From Aquisalimonas sp. (GTDB taxonomy: Bacteria > Pseudomonadota > Gammaproteobacteria > Nitrococcales > Aquisalimonadaceae), in assembly GCA_007133445.1 (NCBI GenBank), contig SLMR01000190.1, forward strand, positions 1-7,202: a DNA stretch of 7,202 bases, written 5' to 3'. A program made the translations under genes and the position numbers. Of this stretch, positions 5,914 to 7,202 are shown one piece after another. Within the stretch, counting starts at the first letter, position 1; each line of letters starts with the position of its first letter. Below the pieces are notes generated by a model. The model was not told the origin of the DNA. It worked only from the letters and a program-made list of their open reading frames with translations, and did no database searches.

Positions 5914-6699
5914 TCAGCGCCGCGGCAGGAGCCGCAGCAGCGCGAGGCCCACGACGATGGCCACGAACGCGGGCCCGAAGGGCAGGTCCCCCACCAGGGC
6001 GATGACGAATGCCCCGAGGTAGGCCAGCAGGCCGATCAGCGCCGACAGCACCACCGCGGCCCGCCAGCCCGGCGCCAGGGCGAACGCCACCCAGGGCGCC
6101 ACGAAGATCAGCGCGAAGGCCGCCATCACGCCCATGGCCATGGACGCCAGCGCCACCCCGGCGGCCACCAGGATGTTGAACCCGAACCCCAGCGCCGCCA
6201 CCGGCCGCCCGTTGGCCCGGTCGTGGCCGGGGAACAGGCGGGCGCGCAGGAGCCGCGGTGACAGCCACGGCATCGCCACGGCGAACACCACGGCGAACGC
6301 CAGCGCCGTGAGCAGCTGATCCACGCCGGTGAAATAGAGCTGGCCGTCCACCAGGGTCTGCGCCAGGGTGCGGGCATGGTGGCTGAACTGCGACCCCAGG
6401 ATCATGGCCGCCCAGCCGCCCAGGATCATGACGGCGTAGAGGTCATTGCCGGTGCGCCGCACCAGCCCGCGGGCCGCGACACCGCTACCGGCGACAGCGA
6501 GGGCGGCCACCACTGGCGTCACCCCCAGCAGGCTGCCGATGACACCACCGGCGCCGCCCAGGTGCGCAAACCCCAGCGCCGCCAGCCACTCTTCGCGCAT
6601 GCGCAGGTACAGCCCGAGCACCGGCAGCACCGCGGCGAACACCAGGCCGGTGAAGAACGGCAGCCGGAACAGCGGATCGAACAGCAGATCCCACGGCAT
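5914..6699 (-). CDS. znuB: Zinc/manganese-type ABC transporter permease (ZnuB-like, ABC-3 family)
   Basis: 261-residue integral inner-membrane subunit of a metal-ion importer, expected to form the channel as a dimer with the ATPase encoded just upstream. The sequence is almost wholly hydrophobic, with about eight membrane segments. Family features are the early loop and helix LRMREEWLAALGFAHLGGAG (A45-H46 in the place of the usual LAH), the long helix around FALIFVAPWVAFALAPGW, and the C-terminal GDLPFGPAFVAIVVGLALL (from G237), matching the D-x-P-x-GP pattern of ABC-3 permeases. Length is typical (about 260-290). The start ATG shares one base with the ATPase stop (TGATG) and has GGAG eight bases upstream, so the two are translationally coupled. 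Zinc is the likely substrate by family and by the zur gene in the window, but Mn(II) or Fe(II) cannot be excluded. No substrate-binding protein gene is visible here. Confidence 0.85.
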   Translation of the reverse strand: MPWDLLFDPLFRLPFFTGLVFAAVLPVLGLYLRMREEWLAALGFAHLGGAGGVIGSLLGVTPVVAALAVAGSGVAARGLVRRTGNDLYAVMILGGWAAMILGSQFSHHARTLAQTLVDGQLYFTGVDQLLTALAFAVVFAVAMPWLSPRLLRARLFPGHDRANGRPVAALGFGFNILVAAGVALASMAMGVMAAFALIFVAPWVAFALAPGWRAAVVLSALIGLLAYLGAFVIALVGDLPFGPAFVAIVVGLALLRLLPRR

Positions 6700-7202
6700 C
6701 AGTTGATCTCCACCATGCGGTCGACCACCTGGGTGAGGAAGTCACGCTCGTGGGAGATCACCAGCGCCGCCCGACCCGGCTCCAGGGAGCGCAGGGTATC
6801 CGCGAGCAGCGCCTCGCCATCCGTATCCAGGTTATTGGTGGGCTCGTCCAGCAGCAGCAGATCCGCCGGATGGCCGATGGCGGCCCAGACCATGAGCAGC
6901 TGCTGCTGCCCCCCGCTCAGGCGATCCACGCGCACGTCCAGCAGCGCGGCCAGCCGGGGCGGTAGGGCATCCTGACGGACATCCATCAGCCGCAGCACCT
7001 CGCGCACGCGCAGGGGAATCTCGGTACTCGCGATACCGGAGTTCAGCCCGTACTGGGGCTGGTAGGCGACGCGGAGTCCGTCGCGTCGCGTCACCACGCC
7101 GTCGAACACCGTGGCCTCGCCGGTAAGCACGCGCATGACCGTGGACTTGCCGCAGCCATTGGGCCCCACCAGCCCGACCACCTCGCCGGACTCAACGAAA
7201 AA
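6699..7202 (-). CDS. znuC: Metal ABC transporter ATPase (ZnuC-like), N-terminus beyond the window
   Basis: ATPase that powers the permease encoded directly downstream. The frame is open to the right edge; the GTG at 7181 lies inside the conserved strand before Walker A and is not the true start. Visible parts, by position: Walker A GPNGCGKST (7140-7166), Q-loop YQPQ, a ZnuC-like stretch STEIPLRVREVLRLMD, signature LSGGQQQ (near 6900-6920), Walker B LLLLDEP with catalytic Glu at 6843-6845, D-loop NNLD and H-loop His at 6750-6752. 167 residues are present, so about 30 seem missing and the full protein would be about 200 residues, shorter than E. coli ZnuC (about 250), which has a His-rich tail. 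The end, SHERDFLTQVVDRMVEIN, and DEPTNNLD resemble ABC-F proteins, but the operon with an ABC-3 permease argues for a transporter subunit. Confidence 0.83.
   Translation of the reverse strand, partial: FFVESGEVVGLVGPNGCGKSTVMRVLTGEATVFDGVVTRRDGLRVAYQPQYGLNSGIASTEIPLRVREVLRLMDVRQDALPPRLAALLDVRVDRLSGGQQQLLMVWAAIGHPADLLLLDEPTNNLDTDGEALLADTLRSLEPGRAALVISHERDFLTQVVDRMVEIN
6708..6711 (-). promoter_or_regulatory. Ribosome binding site of the permease, inside the ATPase gene
   Basis: On the minus strand GGAG (within GGTGGAG) lies eight bases before the permease ATG, in the last codons of the ATPase gene. Together with the one-base stop/start overlap it fixes the permease start. Confidence 0.7.

Noticed and set aside
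3468..6005. An 845-codon open frame on the plus strand overlapping the fused transporter gene
   Set aside because: Its translation is a low-complexity run of Gly, Arg, Ala, Pro and His with no domain, membrane or motif signature, as expected from a shifted frame in GC-rich DNA. The overlapping frame encodes recognisable motifs throughout.
6699..7202. ATPase as an ABC-F translation factor
   Set aside because: The one-base overlap with an ABC-3 permease and the ZnuC-like middle segment make a transporter subunit far more likely, although the end of the protein looks ABC-F-like.

Overview
This 7.2 kb window comes from a GC-rich bacterial chromosome. All genes use strongly GC-biased third positions. 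The proteins (a Zur-type Fur regulator, a TolC-type outer-membrane channel, a PA2778-like cysteine-peptidase lipoprotein, a DUF1244 protein and a ZnuCB-like ABC transporter) point to a Gammaproteobacterium. A halophilic or alkaliphilic Chromatiales/Ectothiorhodospiraceae-type organism is my guess, not something the sequence proves. I see no phage, transposon, tRNA, rRNA or CRISPR signature, so this looks like ordinary chromosome.

Layout on the plus strand: the 3' part of zur (1-375); a 96-bp gap holding a hairpin; a tolC homologue (472-1893); four bases later a lipoprotein with a C39-like cysteine peptidase domain and TPR-like repeats (1898-2887); a 76-bp gap with an extended -10 promoter; a small DUF1244 gene (2964-3209); an 82-bp gap with a strong extended -10 element; and a large fused membrane-transporter-like/spermidine-synthase-like gene (3292-5892). 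On the minus strand, converging on it with 21 bp between the stops, lie a znuB-like metal ABC permease (5914-6699) and the 3' part of its ATPase, znuC-like (6699-7202, running off the right edge). The ATPase stop and permease start share one base.

How they may work together: the two ends carry a zinc regulator and a zinc-type ABC importer, which in related bacteria often sit together but here face each other across about 5.3 kb. Between them, the promoter of the fused transporter/aminopropyltransferase-like gene contains an AT-rich site (about 3245-3267) that resembles the gammaproteobacterial Zur operator and overlaps the -10 element. The enzyme domain also has Thr at the two positions where classical spermidine synthases carry acceptor-binding Asp. 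The most interesting hypothesis is therefore that this membrane-anchored SAM-binding (or decarboxylated-SAM-binding) enzyme belongs to the zinc-starvation response and uses an acceptor other than putrescine. This is inference from a motif and neighbours, and no search was run.

The tolC/C39-lipoprotein pair is probably co-translated and is a second point of interest. There is no gene-free stretch longer than 300 bases.
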